Shown one piece after another: positions 62,474-64,000 of a stretch of DNA of 64,000 bases. This stretch comes from Pseudomonas sp. CHM02 (GTDB lineage Bacteria; Pseudomonadota; Gammaproteobacteria; Pseudomonadales; Pseudomonadaceae), in assembly GCF_000612585.1 (NCBI RefSeq), contig NZ_JFCA01000018.1:52254-116253 (forward strand), in the 5' to 3' direction. Position numbers and translations under genes: made by a program. Within the stretch, counting starts at the first letter, position 1. The number at the start of each line of letters is the position of its first letter. Under the pieces are notes generated by a model, which was given only the letters and a program-made list of their open reading frames with translations, searched no databases and was not told the origin of the DNA.

Positions 62474-63031
62474 ATGTCCGCTGATCTCGAGCATATCCGT
62501 CAAATCATGCGCGAGGCTGACTGCCTGTACACCGAAGCGCAAGTCGAAGAAGCGATCGCCAAGGTCGGCGCACACATCACCCGCGAAATGGCCGACACCA
62601 ACCCGGTGGTCTTCTGTGTGATGAACGGTGGCCTGATCTTCGCCGGCAAATTGCTGACTCACCTGCAATTCCCACTGGAAGCGTCTTACCTGCATGCCAC
62701 CCGTTATCGCAACGAAACCAGCGGTGGCGACCTGTTCTGGAAAGCCAAGCCGGAAGTCTCCTTCATCGATCGCGACGTGCTGATCATCGATGACATCCTC
62801 GACGAAGGTCACACACTGGGCGCGATCATCGACTTCTGCAAACACGCCGGCGCGCGCAAAGTGCACACCGCCGTGCTGATCGATAAAGACCACGATCGCA
62901 AGGCACGTCCGGACCTGAAAGCCGATTACGTAGGCCTGCCGTGCATCGACCGCTACATTTTCGGTTACGGCATGGACTATAAAGGCTACTGGCGCAACGC
63001 CAATGGGATCTTCGCCGTCAAAGGGATGTAA
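62474..63031 (+). CDS. hpt: Hypoxanthine-guanine phosphoribosyltransferase
   Basis: 185 residues from ATG 62474 (MSADLEHIRQIM), with GGAG upstream; a TTG-initiated longer frame was rejected. Purine salvage enzyme. The PRPP loop is VLIIDDILDEGHTLGAI and the flexible acidic site follows. Divergent from upp: pyrimidine and purine salvage share this region. Confidence 0.94.
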   Translation: MSADLEHIRQIMREADCLYTEAQVEEAIAKVGAHITREMADTNPVVFCVMNGGLIFAGKLLTHLQFPLEASYLHATRYRNETSGGDLFWKAKPEVSFIDRDVLIIDDILDEGHTLGAIIDFCKHAGARKVHTAVLIDKDHDRKARPDLKADYVGLPCIDRYIFGYGMDYKGYWRNANGIFAVKGM

Positions 63032-63092
63032 ACGCGCTTGAGGTGCGGGGTCGGCATGCTAGAGTGCCTGGCCCTGCGTCTGGAGCCTTTTC

Positions 63093-63578
63093 ATGAGCCT
63101 GTTGATACGCACCTGCGCCGCCCTGGCGTTGACCTTCAGTTTGCCGCTGGCCGCTTCGCCTGCACCGATGCACAGCCAATTCCTGCCCTCGGATGACCTG
63201 ACCCTGCGCGCCGAAGCACCGGAGCAGCAACAACTGCTGCAAGTCACCGAGTACGCGGTGGTGGTGGGCAACCAGCGCCAATCCAGCCAGCAGCCGATCC
63301 CGGTGACCTCGCCGCTGATGATCCGCCTCAAGGGCAAGTCCCTGAACAAGGGCGCGACGATCAGCCAGGTGGTGCTCAATTTCGACGCTGAAAGCAAAAG
63401 CCTGAAAAAGCCGGCCTACGATGACAAGAGTAAAACCCTGACACTGTCCTACCCGGTGGCTCAATACCGCGTGATTGTCGACCTGCTGCGCAATGACACG
63501 GTGTACGTGCAGTTTCTCAGCTACGCCAACGGCCACATCTGGGCAGATCTGCACACCGGTGCCGTCAGGACCAAATAG
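63093..63578 (+). CDS. Uncharacterised exported protein
   Basis: 161 residues. A signal peptide (LLIRTCAALALTFSLPLAAS) probably ends near ASPAP. The mature part is beta-rich without a family I can name; VQFLSYANGHIWADLHTG near the end is distinctive. No cysteines in the mature part. 61 bases after hpt, so it may be cotranscribed. Confidence 0.75.
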   Translation: MSLLIRTCAALALTFSLPLAASPAPMHSQFLPSDDLTLRAEAPEQQQLLQVTEYAVVVGNQRQSSQQPIPVTSPLMIRLKGKSLNKGATISQVVLNFDAESKSLKKPAYDDKSKTLTLSYPVAQYRVIVDLLRNDTVYVQFLSYANGHIWADLHTGAVRTK

Positions 63579-63682
63579 CCAAAACACCGAAGATCCCACA
63601 TTGGTCCTCCAGCGCTTTCGAAGGCTGCGTCGCGCAGGTAGACTTCAAACCCCGTGTAAATGTCTGCAGGCTGGAGTCGGTA

Positions 63683-63970
63683 ATGCGTAAAGATAAGAAA
63701 CAGGTGATTGGTGATGAGATCGGCGACGATCAGATCAAGTTGTTCCTGGACTTCGAGCCGGTCGACGCGACTTCACCGTCCCTGCACAAACTGATCAAGG
63801 CCTACCGCGGCCTGCGTATCGACGACTTCGAACGGTTCCTGGGTTTCTTCAAGGAAGCTGGCCTGGACCTCGACGGCAAGGATGAGCATGGCCAGACCTT
63901 CGTTGACCTGATCAAGGACCAGCGTAACGCGGACGAGTACATCGAGCTGATCGAAAACGCTCGCGGCTGA
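63683..63970 (+). CDS. PA4642-family small protein
   Basis: 95 residues, highly charged and helical (IGDDQIKLFLDFEPVD, LHKLIKAYRGLRIDDFERFL). It looks like the small conserved Pseudomonas protein found near hpt, upp and mqo. Function unknown; no signal peptide. A T- or A-rich hairpin probably begins at 63984 and runs beyond the window. Confidence 0.8.
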   Translation: MRKDKKQVIGDEIGDDQIKLFLDFEPVDATSPSLHKLIKAYRGLRIDDFERFLGFFKEAGLDLDGKDEHGQTFVDLIKDQRNADEYIELIENARG

Positions 63971-64000
63971 TTATCCGAGACACAAAAAAAACGCCGTCTC

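Overview
The window is a Pseudomonas chromosome segment, most likely from the P. fluorescens group. The evidence is the high GC content and codon usage, a Pseudomonas-type fagA-fumC-orfX-sodA operon behind a Fur-like site, the long TrpS form with an extra C-terminal domain, and many intergenic REP-type inverted repeats with a GCCGGCTTGCC-like core. The assignment is by recognition of protein families and gene order; no search was run.

Layout. (1) 1-8000: the end of an ABC exporter, zapG, an alpha/beta hydrolase, trpS, zapE, a GlxA-type regulator divergent from an acyl-CoA dehydrogenase, and a Tas-like aldo/keto reductase. (2) 8000-13100: rplM-rpsI, the cytochrome bc1 operon petABC, and sspA-sspB. 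(3) 13200-24200: the accessory part. It holds a FadR/GntR regulator, a phospholipase C-like gene with a near-ideal LexA box on its promoter, a galactarate/glucarate pathway (kdgD, ketoglutarate-semialdehyde dehydrogenase, MFS transporter, garD), an AEC transporter, a small decarboxylase-like protein, a CaCA-type antiporter lacking its usual glutamates, and an RlpA-type lipoprotein. (4) 24200-40900: gatBAC divergent from mreBCD-maf-rng-yhdP-nitrilase-tldD, then darP and pmbA. (5) 40900-44800: the iron-regulated fagA-fumC-orfX-sodA-ZIP operon. (6) 44900-51900, minus strand: ptsO-rapZ-ptsN-hpf-rpoN-lptB-lptA-lptC-kdsC-kdsD. (7) 52200-60300: mlaFEDCB, ibaG, murA, hisG-hisD-hisC. (8) 60400-64000: upp-uraA divergent from hpt, and two small uncharacterised genes.

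How the genes work together. Most of the window builds the cell envelope: MreBCD shape, MurA for peptidoglycan, KdsC/D and LptABC for LPS, and Mla and YhdP for phospholipid traffic. RpoN sits with the nitrogen PTS. The sodA operon looks like an iron-starvation set in which an Fe-S-free fumarase and a manganese SOD replace iron enzymes. The sugar-acid cluster gives a route from galactarate to 2-oxoglutarate, but no glucarate dehydratase is present in the window.

The most unusual observations are the SOS-type operator on the phospholipase-like gene, the antiporter with Gln and Cys where Glu is expected in both alpha repeats, the apparent ATT start codon of mreC, and a T7 tract at the upp promoter that could support UTP-sensitive initiation. 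I found no CRISPR array, prophage, insertion sequence, tRNA or rRNA.
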